A stretch of 8,565 nucleotides of DNA from Helicobacteraceae bacterium (GCA_027083665.1 JALWNV010000261.1:2736-11300); one strand, 5' to 3'; positions 1 through 6,660 are shown, counted from the stretch's first letter. A program made the numbers and translations. Notes: generated from the letters alone by a model not told the origin.

Positions 1-746
1 CGGGAGTTTTGCATGCGGCGCAGGCAGTGACCGGCGGCGTTGAACGTGATTTGTGTATCGCACTCGACGGATCGGGAAGTATGGGGTCGAGCAACTTCTC
101 GATCCAGAAAAATGCGACCGCCGATCAGATCGAAGATCCGACGGTTGTTCCGCAAGACGGTACGGTCGCGATTTCGGTTGTGCAGTTTGCCAGCGGTTCG
201 ACGGTAGAAGTCAGCCGGACGGTGATCGACAGCAGCGCCACCGCCGCGAATGTGGCTGCACAGATACGAAATATCGTCTATTCGGGCGGCGGGACAAATA
301 TGGTTGCCGCCATCGAAACCTGTGCTTCCCAGCTGGACCTTGCCGATGCGGCTTCGAAGCAGATTATCGACCTGAGTACGGACGGCCAGCCCAACAGTCT
401 GACGGACACGATTGCCGCGGCGGACGGTGCCGTCGCGGACGGGGTGGATGTGATCAATGCCATCGGAACGGGAGACGGTGTCGATGAAGACCAGCTGAAA
501 CAGATCGTCCGTCCGCAGCCGGCGAGTACGATCCCAAACGACGGCTTTGTCGTTATCGCGCCGGATTTCAACAGCTATACGGCAGCGATCAAAGAGAAGA
601 TGGCGCATGAAGCCGGCGGAAGCGCCGCTCCGGCCCCGCAGGCGGACAGCGTCGCCGTCCCGCTCTCTGCCGGAGCAAAAGCCCTGTTCTCTTTGCTGCT
701 GGCGGCAGCTTCTTTGATGCTTGTACGCCGAAGAGTCTCCGTCTGA
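1..746 (+). CDS. Secreted vWA-domain protein, DUF1194-like, 5'-truncated
   Basis: The 5' end lies outside the window; the first full in-frame codon is at 3. The visible start reads GVLHAAQA then VTGG, which looks like the end of a signal peptide with cleavage after AQA, so the TTG at 9 is probably an internal Leu codon. Counting that codon as residue 1, a von Willebrand factor A fold follows. Its metal-binding MIDAS residues are all present: D20-G-S22-G-S24, T96 in GGGTN and D125 in LSTDG. The stretch FVVIAPDFNSYTAAIKEKM (about residues 180-198) resembles the end of DUF1194 domains. Residues 199-216 form an Ala/Pro-rich linker. The tail is AVPLSAGAK, a hydrophobic segment (about 225-239) and RRR (240-242), like an inner-membrane anchor or an exosortase-type sorting signal. 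The protein is presumably exported and binds a ligand through a divalent metal; the partner is unknown. The gene is convergent with rnhB. The vWA call is firm and the DUF1194 assignment probable. Confidence 0.8.
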   Translation, partial: GVLHAAQAVTGGVERDLCIALDGSGSMGSSNFSIQKNATADQIEDPTVVPQDGTVAISVVQFASGSTVEVSRTVIDSSATAANVAAQIRNIVYSGGGTNMVAAIETCASQLDLADAASKQIIDLSTDGQPNSLTDTIAAADGAVADGVDVINAIGTGDGVDEDQLKQIVRPQPASTIPNDGFVVIAPDFNSYTAAIKEKMAHEAGGSAAPAPQADSVAVPLSAGAKALFSLLLAAASLMLVRRRVSV

Positions 747-755
747 TTCTGCACA

Positions 756-785
756 CGAAGCCCGCCGCGGCTTTGTCTTTCTCCC
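756..785 (+). terminator. Possible intrinsic terminator after the vWA gene
   Basis: A hairpin starts 10 nt after the vWA stop codon. The 756-762 arm pairs with 769-775 (CGAAGCC with GGCTTTG, including one G-T pair) around a 6-nt loop. The pyrimidine-rich run TCTTTCTCCC follows. The U-tract is imperfect, so this may be weak. It sits in the 67-bp gap between two convergent genes, where a terminator is expected. Confidence 0.4.
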
Positions 786-813
786 TTGTGTAATGTTTTT
801 AGGTGTCCCTGAT

Positions 814-1362
814 TTAAAAAAGCGTCGGCTGTAGCGCTTTGAGCCGGAAGCTTTTTCGGTGGATGTCGCAGTAGCCGTATTGCTTGATTGCTTCGATATG
901 GGCTTTGGTCCCGTAGCCTTTGTGCCCGTCGAAGCCGTACCGGGGATAGCGGCTGTGCATGGCGGTCATCTCCCGGTCACGCGTCACCTTGGCGAGGATG
1001 GAAGCCGCACTGACTTCGGGAATCCCGGCATCGGCTTTGACCATAGTCCTCAACCCCTTCACTCCGAACGCCGTATTGCCGTCGAAGAGGAAATCCGCCT
1101 CGCCGATCGCATCCATGATCTGCCGCAGTCCCGCCGCGAGACAGGCGGAGATGCCGTCGTCGTCAATCTGTCGCGCCGAAAAACGTACGACATGCCATCG
1201 GCTGCTTCGAATAATTTTGTCATAGAGTATTTCGCGTTTTTTTTCCGACAGCGCTTTGGAGTCGTCCAATCCGTCGATAGGCTGTTCGAGTATCACACCG
1301 GCCATGACCAGCGGCCCGGCGATGGGACCGCGGCCGGCTTCGTCTATACCGCATAATTTCAT
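814..1362 (-). CDS. rnhB: Ribonuclease HII
   Basis: This endonuclease cuts the RNA strand of RNA-DNA hybrids and starts removal of single ribonucleotides misincorporated into DNA. The protein has 182 residues from the ATG at 1362. The N-terminus carries the family signature GIDEAGRGP with catalytic D7 and E8. The other two acidic residues are D94 (in FLFDGN) and D111 (in KADAGIPE). SAASILAKVTRD (118-129), GYGTKAH (149-155) and HRKSF (168-172) are also typical. A TTG at 1377 would add five residues (MQDFY). I prefer the ATG because the signature normally begins within a few residues of the start, although neither start has a clear Shine-Dalgarno sequence. The C-terminus is QPTLF, which resembles a sliding-clamp-binding pentapeptide. 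The gene lies downstream of and codirectional with the ATPase gene across a 132-bp gap. Identity is secure. Confidence 0.96.
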   Translation of the reverse strand: MKLCGIDEAGRGPIAGPLVMAGVILEQPIDGLDDSKALSEKKREILYDKIIRSSRWHVVRFSARQIDDDGISACLAAGLRQIMDAIGEADFLFDGNTAFGVKGLRTMVKADAGIPEVSAASILAKVTRDREMTAMHSRYPRYGFDGHKGYGTKAHIEAIKQYGYCDIHRKSFRLKALQPTLF

Positions 1363-1439
1363 ATAAAAGTCTTGCAATATTCGGCTGAAACTTTCCTGTG
1401 AAGATTTCGGTTTTTCGATATCGGAACCAGTTGTTTCGT

Positions 1440-1466
1440 CATCCCGCCGGACCGCTGCCGGGGATG
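1440..1466. repeat. Imperfect GC-rich hairpin between the ATPase gene and rnhB
   Basis: CATCCC at 1440-1445 is exactly complementary to GGGATG at 1461-1466. The enclosed 15 nt are GC-rich and contain the direct repeat GCCGG, so additional pairing is possible. No T-run follows on either strand, so this is not a classical intrinsic terminator. It could be a transcript 3' structure of the ATPase gene or a structure in the rnhB leader. Confidence 0.35.
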
Positions 1467-1494
1467 AGTGACGTCTGCCCGGATGCGTGTGTTC

Positions 1495-2565
1495 TTATTC
1501 CCCTTCGCTCAGTGCCCAGGCCGAAAAAGGAATCATCTCGACTTCGACGAAGGGGTGCTGCAGATGCGCTTCGCTGCTCATCGTGATGACATCGACCTTC
1601 TTGACACCGTGTGTGACGATGAACGCCTCGATGTTTTCGATTCTTTTGAAGAGAATATCGCGTGTGCTAAAAGGCATACAAAGAACGACGCGGTTGCTTT
1701 CGTGAAGGTAGAAGTCGACCTGCTCACCGTAAAAGATCTCGCCGTAATGTTTGACGAGTTCGCTCAGCACAAGGTTTTCGAACAGGCGTCCGAAATGTTT
1801 TTGAAAGTGCAGGGCGTTTCTCAGGGCGATATCGCACAGGTAGAGTTTTTTGACCGCCCGCGGATGACCGTATTTGGCGAGGGTATACAGATAGCCCTGC
1901 GAGATCAGGCTTTCATAGCTTCGGTAGAGCATATCTTTGGAGATTTTGCGCTGCGAACGCAAACGTTCATAGAGCATGAACGCCGAGACCTTCTGCGTAT
2001 GCAGGCGTGCGGCGAGAACCATGACGTCGAACTCCGTCTCGCTGAGTGCCAGCGAAAGGCTGCGCTGCAGTACGAGTGCACGTTCTTCCGCCGGTGTTTT
2101 ATGCAAGACTGCGAAACCGCCGAGCTGCAGGAAATCGTTTAGGGCGCTTTCGTCGTAGCGGCGCTCATAAGCGAGGAACTCTTCAAAATCGAGAGGAAAG
2201 AGCGTGTATTGTTTGAAAGGCGGCACGTGCATCGGTGTGCGGGTGACAAGAATGACCTGTTTCGCGTCGGGAACGGAAAATTCCGATGTATAGTTGTCGA
2301 GTACAATGATCCCGATCGCGTTTTCAAGGCAGAAATCACCGATATGCTTGTTGAAAGCGGCCGGATCGATACGGATATCGCTGCAATCTATATAGAGATA
2401 GGTGCTTTTGCGTTTTTGGAGCAAATAGCGCTTGATCAGGGCGGTTTTTCCGCTGAGTGTCACACCGCAGAGTACGAAAGAGTGCGGCGGAGGTACGAAT
2501 TTGCGTTCCTGATACGCGACGGTGTGCAGATCCTGACGGTAAAATTTTTCGAGCAGGTCGGTCAC
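1495..2565 (-). CDS. AAA-type ATPase with DUF4143-like C-terminal domain
   Basis: This is a predicted P-loop ATPase of 356 residues whose cellular role is unknown. The N-terminal AAA_14-like domain has a Walker A motif GVTLSGKT (34-41) and a hydrophobic Walker B strand ending in Asp (IIVLD, 86-90). It also has FPLDFEEFLAYE (123-134), matching the 'PLSFxEFL' segment of this family, and a GG at 149-150. A winged-helix-like stretch follows (about 175-235). The C-terminal part (about 250-350) resembles DUF4143, a PD-(D/E)xK nuclease-like fold: FENLVLSEL with E263 and VDFYL with D284. The usual following 'ExK' strand reads VVLCMPF, so the Lys is missing and nuclease activity is unlikely. The start is GTG at 2565, preceded by AAGGA with 6-nt spacing; the ATG at 2572 is out of frame. 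The gene is divergent from rpsJ across 165 bp. Confidence 0.8.
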   Translation of the reverse strand: MTDLLEKFYRQDLHTVAYQERKFVPPPHSFVLCGVTLSGKTALIKRYLLQKRKSTYLYIDCSDIRIDPAAFNKHIGDFCLENAIGIIVLDNYTSEFSVPDAKQVILVTRTPMHVPPFKQYTLFPLDFEEFLAYERRYDESALNDFLQLGGFAVLHKTPAEERALVLQRSLSLALSETEFDVMVLAARLHTQKVSAFMLYERLRSQRKISKDMLYRSYESLISQGYLYTLAKYGHPRAVKKLYLCDIALRNALHFQKHFGRLFENLVLSELVKHYGEIFYGEQVDFYLHESNRVVLCMPFSTRDILFKRIENIEAFIVTHGVKKVDVITMSSEAHLQHPFVEVEMIPFSAWALSEGE

Positions 2566-2587
2566 TTTGCATCCTTTTTTGTAACAC

Positions 2588-2604
2588 TTCCTTTTTAAAA
2601 GGAA
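2588..2604. repeat. Perfect palindrome 1 in divergent promoter region
   Basis: TTCCTTTT-T-AAAAGGAA is a perfect inverted repeat with 8-bp arms around a single central base. It lies 23-39 bp upstream of the ATPase GTG codon, where it could overlap that gene's promoter. It is a candidate operator, or simply an AT-rich palindrome. No trinucleotide-level match to a known regulator box is claimed. Confidence 0.55.
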
Positions 2605-2607
2605 ATA

Positions 2608-2622
2608 AATTTACCGTAAATT
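2608..2622. repeat. Perfect palindrome 2 in divergent promoter region
   Basis: AATTTAC-C-GTAAATT is a perfect inverted repeat with 7-bp arms around one base. It sits three bases after the first palindrome, with the two centres 19 bp apart. It is 22 bp upstream of the rpsJ -35 box, in the position of an activator site, UP element or operator. Confidence 0.5.
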
Positions 2623-2644
2623 CGCCAAAAGGCCCCTGAAACCC

Positions 2645-2673
2645 TTGAATCGTTCCTTTGAACTCAGTATAAT
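2645..2673 (+). promoter_or_regulatory. Sigma-70-type promoter of the ribosomal protein operon
   Basis: The -35 box TTGAAT (2645-2650) and the -10 box TATAAT (2668-2673) are separated by exactly 17 bp. The expected transcription start is near 2680, giving an rpsJ leader of about 50 nt. The AT-rich DNA just upstream (2592-2630) could act as an UP element. The near-consensus hexamers and ideal spacing fit a strong constitutive promoter for the rpsJ-rplE operon. Confidence 0.75.
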
Positions 2674-2691
2674 TCCGCTCCCTTTAATATA

Positions 2692-2708
2692 GTCGGGCAC
2701 GATCCGAC
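2692..2708 (+). promoter_or_regulatory. Small hairpin in the rpsJ 5' leader
   Basis: GTCGG (2692-2696) pairs with CCGAC (2704-2708) around a 7-nt loop. A G-T pair at 2697 and 2703 could close the loop further. The stem ends 11 nt before the AAGGA Shine-Dalgarno of rpsJ (2720-2724). It could stabilise the transcript 5' end or bind a regulatory ribosomal protein. The leader is far shorter than the long L4-responsive leader of Escherichia coli. Confidence 0.4.
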
Positions 2709-2730
2709 GAGTTCTTTATAAGGAAAAAAT

Positions 2731-3042
2731 ATGGAAAAGATTCGTTTGAAACTAAGAGCGTACGACCACCGCGTGCTGGATCGTTCGGTCAGTTCAATTG
2801 TAGAAGCCGTAAAGCGTACGGGTGCGGAAATCCGCGGACCGATCCCTTTGCCGACCAAGATCCGCAAATATACGGTGCTCAAGTCCGTTCACGTCAACAA
2901 AGACAGCCGTGAGCAGTTCGAGATCCGTATGCATGCCCGTCTGATTGACATCGTTTCAGCAACCCCGGACACGGTGGATTCGCTGATGAAACTCGATCTG
3001 GCGCCGGAAGTGGATGTAGAAGTCCGCTCGATGGATAAATAA
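2731..3042 (+). CDS. rpsJ: 30S ribosomal protein S10 / NusE
   Basis: S10 is a head protein of the small ribosomal subunit and, as NusE, a partner of NusB in transcription antitermination. The 103-residue length is standard. Hallmarks are [14 protein letters not shown] (4-17) and a GPIPLPT loop (37-43). [15 protein letters not shown] (54-68) resembles the family's '[17 protein letters not shown]'. The ATG at 2731 is preceded by AAGGA at 2720-2724. This is the first gene of the operon, directly behind the TTGAAT/TATAAT promoter. As elsewhere in the cluster, Arg and Gly codons favour CGT/CGC and GGT/GGC, as expected for a highly expressed gene. Confidence 0.98.
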   Translation: MEKIRLKLRAYDHRVLDRSVSSIVEAVKRTGAEIRGPIPLPTKIRKYTVLKSVHVNKDSREQFEIRMHARLIDIVSATPDTVDSLMKLDLAPEVDVEVRSMDK

Positions 3043-3053
3043 GGAGTATGACA

Positions 3054-3629
3054 ATGGAATTTATTGTTGAAAAGATCGGCATGAGCCGTACAATTACCGT
3101 TCCGAGTACTCCGGTGACGCTTTTGAAAGTCAAAGAAGCCAAAGTCTGCGAAGTGAACGACGGCCGCGCCATCGTCGCTTACAGCGACGGCAAAAAAATG
3201 GACAAGGCGATCCAGGGACAGCAGAAAAAATATTCGCTGCCCGAAGACTTCAACCGTTTCGTGACACTCAGTGTCGCGAATACGGAAGCGGGTGATCTCG
3301 ACACGAGCGCACTCGGCGAAGCACAGGTCGTCAAAAGTTCGTTCACGACCAAAGGCCGCGGGTTCAGCGGTGTTATGAAGCGCTGGAACTTCGCCGGGGG
3401 TCCGGGTGCACACGGTTCGCGTTTTCACCGCGCCGGCGGTTCCATCGGTAACTGTGAGTGGCCGGGCCGCGTTATGAAAGGCCGCAAGATGGCCGGACAG
3501 TACGGTAACGTCAAAACTACCGTGAAAAATAAAGTCATTTCTTACGACGCAGAGAACGGCATTCTTGTCGTTGCCGGATCCATTCCGGGCGCCAACGGTG
3601 CGCTGGGTCGTGTAAAGGTTGTTAAATAA
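3054..3629 (+). CDS. rplC: 50S ribosomal protein L3
   Basis: L3 is an early-assembly protein of the large subunit; its long loop reaches the peptidyl transferase centre. I chose the second ATG (3054, [13 protein letters not shown], 191 residues). The AAGGAG at 3041-3046 is 7 nt from it but only 1 nt from the ATG at 3048. Family features are the N-terminal [22 protein letters not shown] (101-116), [12 protein letters not shown] (129-140), [11 protein letters not shown] (142-152) and GSIPGANG (175-182). The residue aligned with Gln150 of the E. coli protein, which PrmB methylates there, is Glu135. The 3' end overlaps the rplD start by one base (TAATG). Length is slightly below the roughly 209 residues of E. 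coli L3. Confidence 0.97.
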   Translation: MEFIVEKIGMSRTITVPSTPVTLLKVKEAKVCEVNDGRAIVAYSDGKKMDKAIQGQQKKYSLPEDFNRFVTLSVANTEAGDLDTSALGEAQVVKSSFTTKGRGFSGVMKRWNFAGGPGAHGSRFHRAGGSIGNCEWPGRVMKGRKMAGQYGNVKTTVKNKVISYDAENGILVVAGSIPGANGALGRVKVVK

Positions 3630-4240
3630 TGAGCGCGATCGTATTGAATGAAAATTTTGAAAAAGCGTCCGAGCTTGCGCTTCCGGAAAGCTTTTCGGGT
3701 ATCAACCCGCACAACCTCTATCTGTACGTCAAGTCGTACCAGGCGGGTCTGCGCGCGGATACGGCGTCTGCCAAGACCCGCTCTCAGGTGCGCGGCGGCG
3801 GTAAAAAGCCCTGGGCGCAAAAAGGCCGCGGCGGTGCGCGTGCCGGTTCGCGCCGTTCTCCGATCTGGGTCGGCGGTGCGGTGGTTCACGGTCCGAACAC
3901 GGGCCGCAACTACGATCAGAAGATCAACAAGAAGCAGAAAAAGCTTGCACTGAACTTCGCGCTCGACGCTCTGGCGAAAGAGGGGAAACTCTTTATCGTC
4001 GACAGCATTGAGATCGCTTCGGGCAAGACGAAAGATGCCAAGGCAATGTTCGACAAACTCGGTGTGCGCGATGCGCTGTTCGTCAAGTCGATCATCGATG
4101 AGAAAACCTTTTTGGCATTCCGTAACATTCAGTCAACTTACCTGATTGAAGAGAACGAACTGAATGCGTTTTTGGCATCAGCATACCGTGCGGTCGTGAT
4201 CGAGAAAGCGGTATGGGAAAATCTGAGTAAAGAGAGCTAA
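3629..4240 (+). CDS. rplD: 50S ribosomal protein L4
   Basis: L4 helps nucleate large-subunit assembly, and its extended loop lines the peptide exit tunnel near the macrolide site. In E. coli it also represses its own operon. The 203-residue product shows the loop signature [19 protein letters not shown] (56-74) followed by [14 protein letters not shown] (76-89). Lys65 corresponds to the E. coli residue Lys63, where erythromycin-resistance changes are known; the wild-type Lys is present. The start ATG overlaps the rplC stop codon (TAATG), and AAAGG at 3614-3618 lies 10 nt upstream, so translation is probably coupled. The C-terminal half (about 104-200) is the usual alternating helix-strand domain. 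Autoregulation cannot be judged from the short operon leader. Confidence 0.97.
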   Translation: MSAIVLNENFEKASELALPESFSGINPHNLYLYVKSYQAGLRADTASAKTRSQVRGGGKKPWAQKGRGGARAGSRRSPIWVGGAVVHGPNTGRNYDQKINKKQKKLALNFALDALAKEGKLFIVDSIEIASGKTKDAKAMFDKLGVRDALFVKSIIDEKTFLAFRNIQSTYLIEENELNAFLASAYRAVVIEKAVWENLSKES

Positions 4241-4241
4241 G

Positions 4242-4523
4242 ATGGCTGATATTACAGATATTAAATCTATCGTATACACTGAGAAGACTCTCGGTCTGCA
4301 AGAAGACGGCGTTGTAGTGGTACAGACGTCTCCGCGCATGACCAAGACCGGTCTCAAAGAGGTGTTCCGCGAGTATTTCGGTGTCGTTCCGACACGGATC
4401 AACTCGCTGAACCAAAGCGGAAAGACAAAGCGCTTCCGCGGTGTCATGGGCAAGCAGAACGACTACAAGAAGTTCTACGTCAAACTGCCCGAAGGCGCAG
4501 CAATCGAATCGTTGGCGGTGTAA
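4242..4523 (+). CDS. rplW: 50S ribosomal protein L23
   Basis: L23 sits at the peptide tunnel exit and is the docking site for trigger factor and signal recognition particle. The protein has 93 residues. YTEKT (12-16) matches the conserved 'SEKAT/S' segment, with Glu14 equivalent to the trigger-factor contact Glu18 of E. coli. The central [27 protein letters not shown] stretch is the extended loop that is normally rich in Lys and Arg. The gene starts one base after the rplD stop. The upstream AAGAGAG is only a weak Shine-Dalgarno, so reinitiation from rplD is likely. Confidence 0.96.
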   Translation: MADITDIKSIVYTEKTLGLQEDGVVVVQTSPRMTKTGLKEVFREYFGVVPTRINSLNQSGKTKRFRGVMGKQNDYKKFYVKLPEGAAIESLAV

Positions 4524-4525
4524 CA

Positions 4526-5356
4526 ATGGCAATCAAAACCTATAGACCTATCACACCGAGTCGCCGTTTCTATACGAACATCGACTCGTCGGATATTACA
4601 GCGAAAGCTTCCGTCCGGTCTTTGTTGAAAAAGCTGCCGGCACATGCAGGCCGCAACAACAACGGACGTATCACATCACGCCATAAGCAGGCGGGTGCGA
4701 AGAAGCTCTACCGCATCATCGACTTCAAGCGCAACAAATTCGGCGTTGTCGGTACCGTTGCGACGATCGAGTACGATCCGTACCGCAACTGCCGTATCGC
4801 GCTGATCAATTATGCTGACGGAGAGAAGCGGTACATTCTTCAGCCCAAAGGCCTCAGTGTCGGCGACAAGGTCGTCGCGGCGGAAGAGGGCCTGGATATC
4901 AAACCCGGCAATGCGATGAAACTCAAGAATATTCCGGTCGGTACCCTGATCCACAATATCGAGCTCAAGCCCGGAAAAGGCGGCCAGATGGTCCGCTCCG
5001 CCGGCGGCAGCGCGCAGATCATGGGGCGTGACGGCAAGTATGTTTCCGTCCGCCTTCCTTCCGGCGAGATGCGCTACGTTCTCGGTGAGTGCATGGCGAC
5101 TGTCGGCACGGTCGGCAACGAAGAGTACAGCAACATCGTTTTCGCCAAAGCGGGCCGGACACGCCATATGGGTATCCGCCCTCAGACACGCGGTTCGGCT
5201 ATGAACCCGATCGACCACCCGCACGGCGGTGGTGAAGGTAAGACAAACTCAGGTCGTCACCCGGTTACTCCATGGGGTAAACCGACTAAGGGTGCTAAAA
5301 CTCGTCGTAAGAAAGCGAGCGATAAGCTGATTATCTCTCGTCGTAAGAAAGGTTAA
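4526..5356 (+). CDS. rplB: 50S ribosomal protein L2
   Basis: L2 is one of the most conserved large-subunit proteins. It is needed for subunit association and peptidyl transferase centre assembly. The product has 276 residues, normal for the family. [20 protein letters not shown] (52-71) belongs to the N-terminal OB-type domain. The C-terminal hallmark [14 protein letters not shown] (226-239), containing the functionally important His, is intact, followed by GRHPVTPWG and a Lys/Arg-rich tail. It starts 2 nt after the rplW stop and has no strong Shine-Dalgarno, so coupling is likely. From about 5230 the synonymous codon choice shifts towards CGT, GGT, ACT and GCT compared with the middle of the gene. 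Confidence 0.98.
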   Translation: MAIKTYRPITPSRRFYTNIDSSDITAKASVRSLLKKLPAHAGRNNNGRITSRHKQAGAKKLYRIIDFKRNKFGVVGTVATIEYDPYRNCRIALINYADGEKRYILQPKGLSVGDKVVAAEEGLDIKPGNAMKLKNIPVGTLIHNIELKPGKGGQMVRSAGGSAQIMGRDGKYVSVRLPSGEMRYVLGECMATVGTVGNEEYSNIVFAKAGRTRHMGIRPQTRGSAMNPIDHPHGGGEGKTNSGRHPVTPWGKPTKGAKTRRKKASDKLIISRRKKG

Positions 5357-5359
5357 TCG

Positions 5360-5638
5360 ATGGCACGTTCAGTAAAAAAAGGTCCGTTCGTAGACGACCA
5401 TTTGATGAAAAAAGTGCTCGCAGCCAAAGAAGCGAAGAGCAATAAGCCTATCAAGACATGGTCGCGCCGCAGCGTGGTCATGCCGGAGATGATCGGCCTG
5501 ACATTCAACGTACACAACGGACGCCAGTTCGTTCCGGTTTATGTCACCGAAAACCATGTAGGCTACAAGCTCGGCGAATTTGCTCCGACACGTACATTCA
5601 AGGGCCACAAAGGCTCCGTTCAAAAGAAGGTGGGATAA
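5360..5638 (+). CDS. rpsS: 30S ribosomal protein S19
   Basis: S19 belongs to the head of the small subunit, forms a complex with S13 and contacts the A-site finger of 23S rRNA. The 92-residue length is standard. Signature segments are [15 protein letters not shown] (1-15), [17 protein letters not shown] (33-49), [20 protein letters not shown] (51-70) and [11 protein letters not shown] (70-80). AAAGG at 5348-5352, inside the end of rplB, gives 7-nt spacing to the ATG. The gene follows rplB by 3 nt and precedes rplV by 1 nt. Identity is certain from these motifs. Confidence 0.98.
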   Translation: MARSVKKGPFVDDHLMKKVLAAKEAKSNKPIKTWSRRSVVMPEMIGLTFNVHNGRQFVPVYVTENHVGYKLGEFAPTRTFKGHKGSVQKKVG

Positions 5639-5639
5639 G

Positions 5640-5957
5640 ATGGCAAGAGCATTGTTGAAATTTATCCGTGTCTCTCCGACAAAATCCCGTCTGATCGCCC
5701 GCGAGATCCAGGGCATGAACGCCGAAGAGGCGCTCGCAGCCCTGGAATTCACACCGAACAAGGCGGCCAAGATCATTTCCAAAGTCGTCGCGTCCGCCGT
5801 CGCCAACAGCGGCAACGATGCCGAAGACTGTGTGATCACGTCCTGCCGTGTCGACAACGGTCCGGTCCTGAAGCGTTTCCGTCCGCGTGCGCGCGGTATG
5901 GCGTCGGGCATCCGCAAACCGACAGCACACATCTTAGTAGAAGTAGAGGGTAAATAA
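5640..5957 (+). CDS. rplV: 50S ribosomal protein L22
   Basis: L22 contacts all domains of 23S rRNA; its beta-hairpin narrows the peptide exit tunnel and is a site of macrolide-resistance mutations. I use the ATG at 5640 ([18 protein letters not shown], 105 residues) because L22 begins this way. An in-frame start at 5580 would add 20 residues translated from within rpsS and is not credible. The hairpin [20 protein letters not shown] (69-88) is complete, with no deletion at the position equivalent to the known E. coli MKR deletion. [12 protein letters not shown] (92-103) is the typical C-terminus. The GAAGG near 5626-5630 in the end of rpsS may serve as ribosome binding site. Confidence 0.97.
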   Translation: MARALLKFIRVSPTKSRLIAREIQGMNAEEALAALEFTPNKAAKIISKVVASAVANSGNDAEDCVITSCRVDNGPVLKRFRPRARGMASGIRKPTAHILVEVEGK

Positions 5958-5959
5958 CT

Positions 5960-6658
5960 ATGGGTCAGAAAGTTAATCCGATCGGATTCCGCCTGGGCAT
6001 CAACCGTAACTGGGAATCCCGCTGGTATCCGAATTTCAAAAACGCTCCGGCGAATCTGGGCGAAGACCACAAAATCCGTACATTCCTCAAGAAGGAACTC
6101 TACTACGCGGGTGTGAACAACATTATCATCGAGCGGACGGTCAAGCGTCTGCGTGTGACGATCGTCGCGGCACGTCCCGGTATTATCATCGGTAAAAAAG
6201 GTGCGGATATCGAGAAGCTGAAGAACAATCTTCAGAAGCTGATCGGGAAAGACATCTCCGTCAACATCAAAGAAGAGAAAAAGGCGATGATCGCCGCGCA
6301 GCTCGTCGCGGAAAATGTTGCGACGCAGCTTGAGCGCCGTATCGCGTTCCGCCGTGCGATGAAAAAAGTGATGCAAAACGCCCTGCGCTCCGGTGCCAAA
6401 GGTGTCCGTATCGCGGTCGCCGGCCGTCTCGGCGGTGCCGAGATGGCACGGACCGAATGGTACCGCGAAGGACGCGTTCCCCTGCATACGCTGCGTGCGA
6501 AAATCGATTACGGTTTCGCCGAAGCGCATACGACGTACGGGATTATCGGTATCAAGGTCTGGATTTTCAAAGGTGAAGTCCTTTCAAAAGGGATCCAGCC
6601 CGAACCCAAAGAAGAAAAGCGTGAGCGCCGCAGCCGTGCTCCGAGAAAGGCGGATTAA
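5960..6658 (+). CDS. rpsC: 30S ribosomal protein S3
   Basis: S3 lies at the mRNA entry channel and, with S4 and S5, provides mRNA helicase activity. The product has 232 residues. [14 protein letters not shown] opens the N-terminal domain. The KH domain carries the GxxG loop in [14 protein letters not shown] (74-87, GKKG 78-81). The C-terminal domain has [20 protein letters not shown] (155-174) and [10 protein letters not shown]. Arg131, Arg132 and Lys135, equivalent in number and context to the E. coli helicase residues, are present. The end is a short basic tail rich in Lys, Arg and Glu. GAGGG at 5946-5950 is 9 nt before the ATG, and the gene is 2 nt from rplV and 2 nt from rplP. Confidence 0.98.
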   Translation: MGQKVNPIGFRLGINRNWESRWYPNFKNAPANLGEDHKIRTFLKKELYYAGVNNIIIERTVKRLRVTIVAARPGIIIGKKGADIEKLKNNLQKLIGKDISVNIKEEKKAMIAAQLVAENVATQLERRIAFRRAMKKVMQNALRSGAKGVRIAVAGRLGGAEMARTEWYREGRVPLHTLRAKIDYGFAEAHTTYGIIGIKVWIFKGEVLSKGIQPEPKEEKRERRSRAPRKAD

Positions 6659-6660
6659 TC

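Noticed and set aside
859..1356. Plus-strand open frame of 165 codons opposite rnhB
   Set aside because: It is a shadow of the RNase HII gene, whose catalytic motifs fix the coding strand.
1363..1377. Five-residue N-terminal extension of RNase HII from a TTG codon
   Set aside because: The ATG at 1362 places the GIDEAGRGP signature at the usual distance from the start, and the TTG has no better ribosome binding site.
1440..1466. Hairpin as an intrinsic terminator of the ATPase gene
   Set aside because: It is GC-rich and well placed, but no T-run follows on the minus strand, so I list it only as a structural repeat.
1468..2142. Plus-strand open frame of 224 codons within the ATPase gene
   Set aside because: The minus-strand ATPase frame has Walker motifs and a good Shine-Dalgarno. 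The plus-strand translation has no recognisable motif.
2889..3428. Minus-strand open frame of 179 codons opposite rpsJ and rplC
   Set aside because: It is antisense to two certain genes and crosses their junction. No protein family is recognisable.
5369..6529. Long minus-strand open frame (386 codons) opposite rpsS, rplV and rpsC
   Set aside because: It runs antisense to three certain ribosomal protein genes, and its translation shows no recognisable domain. It is explained by the codon bias of the sense genes.
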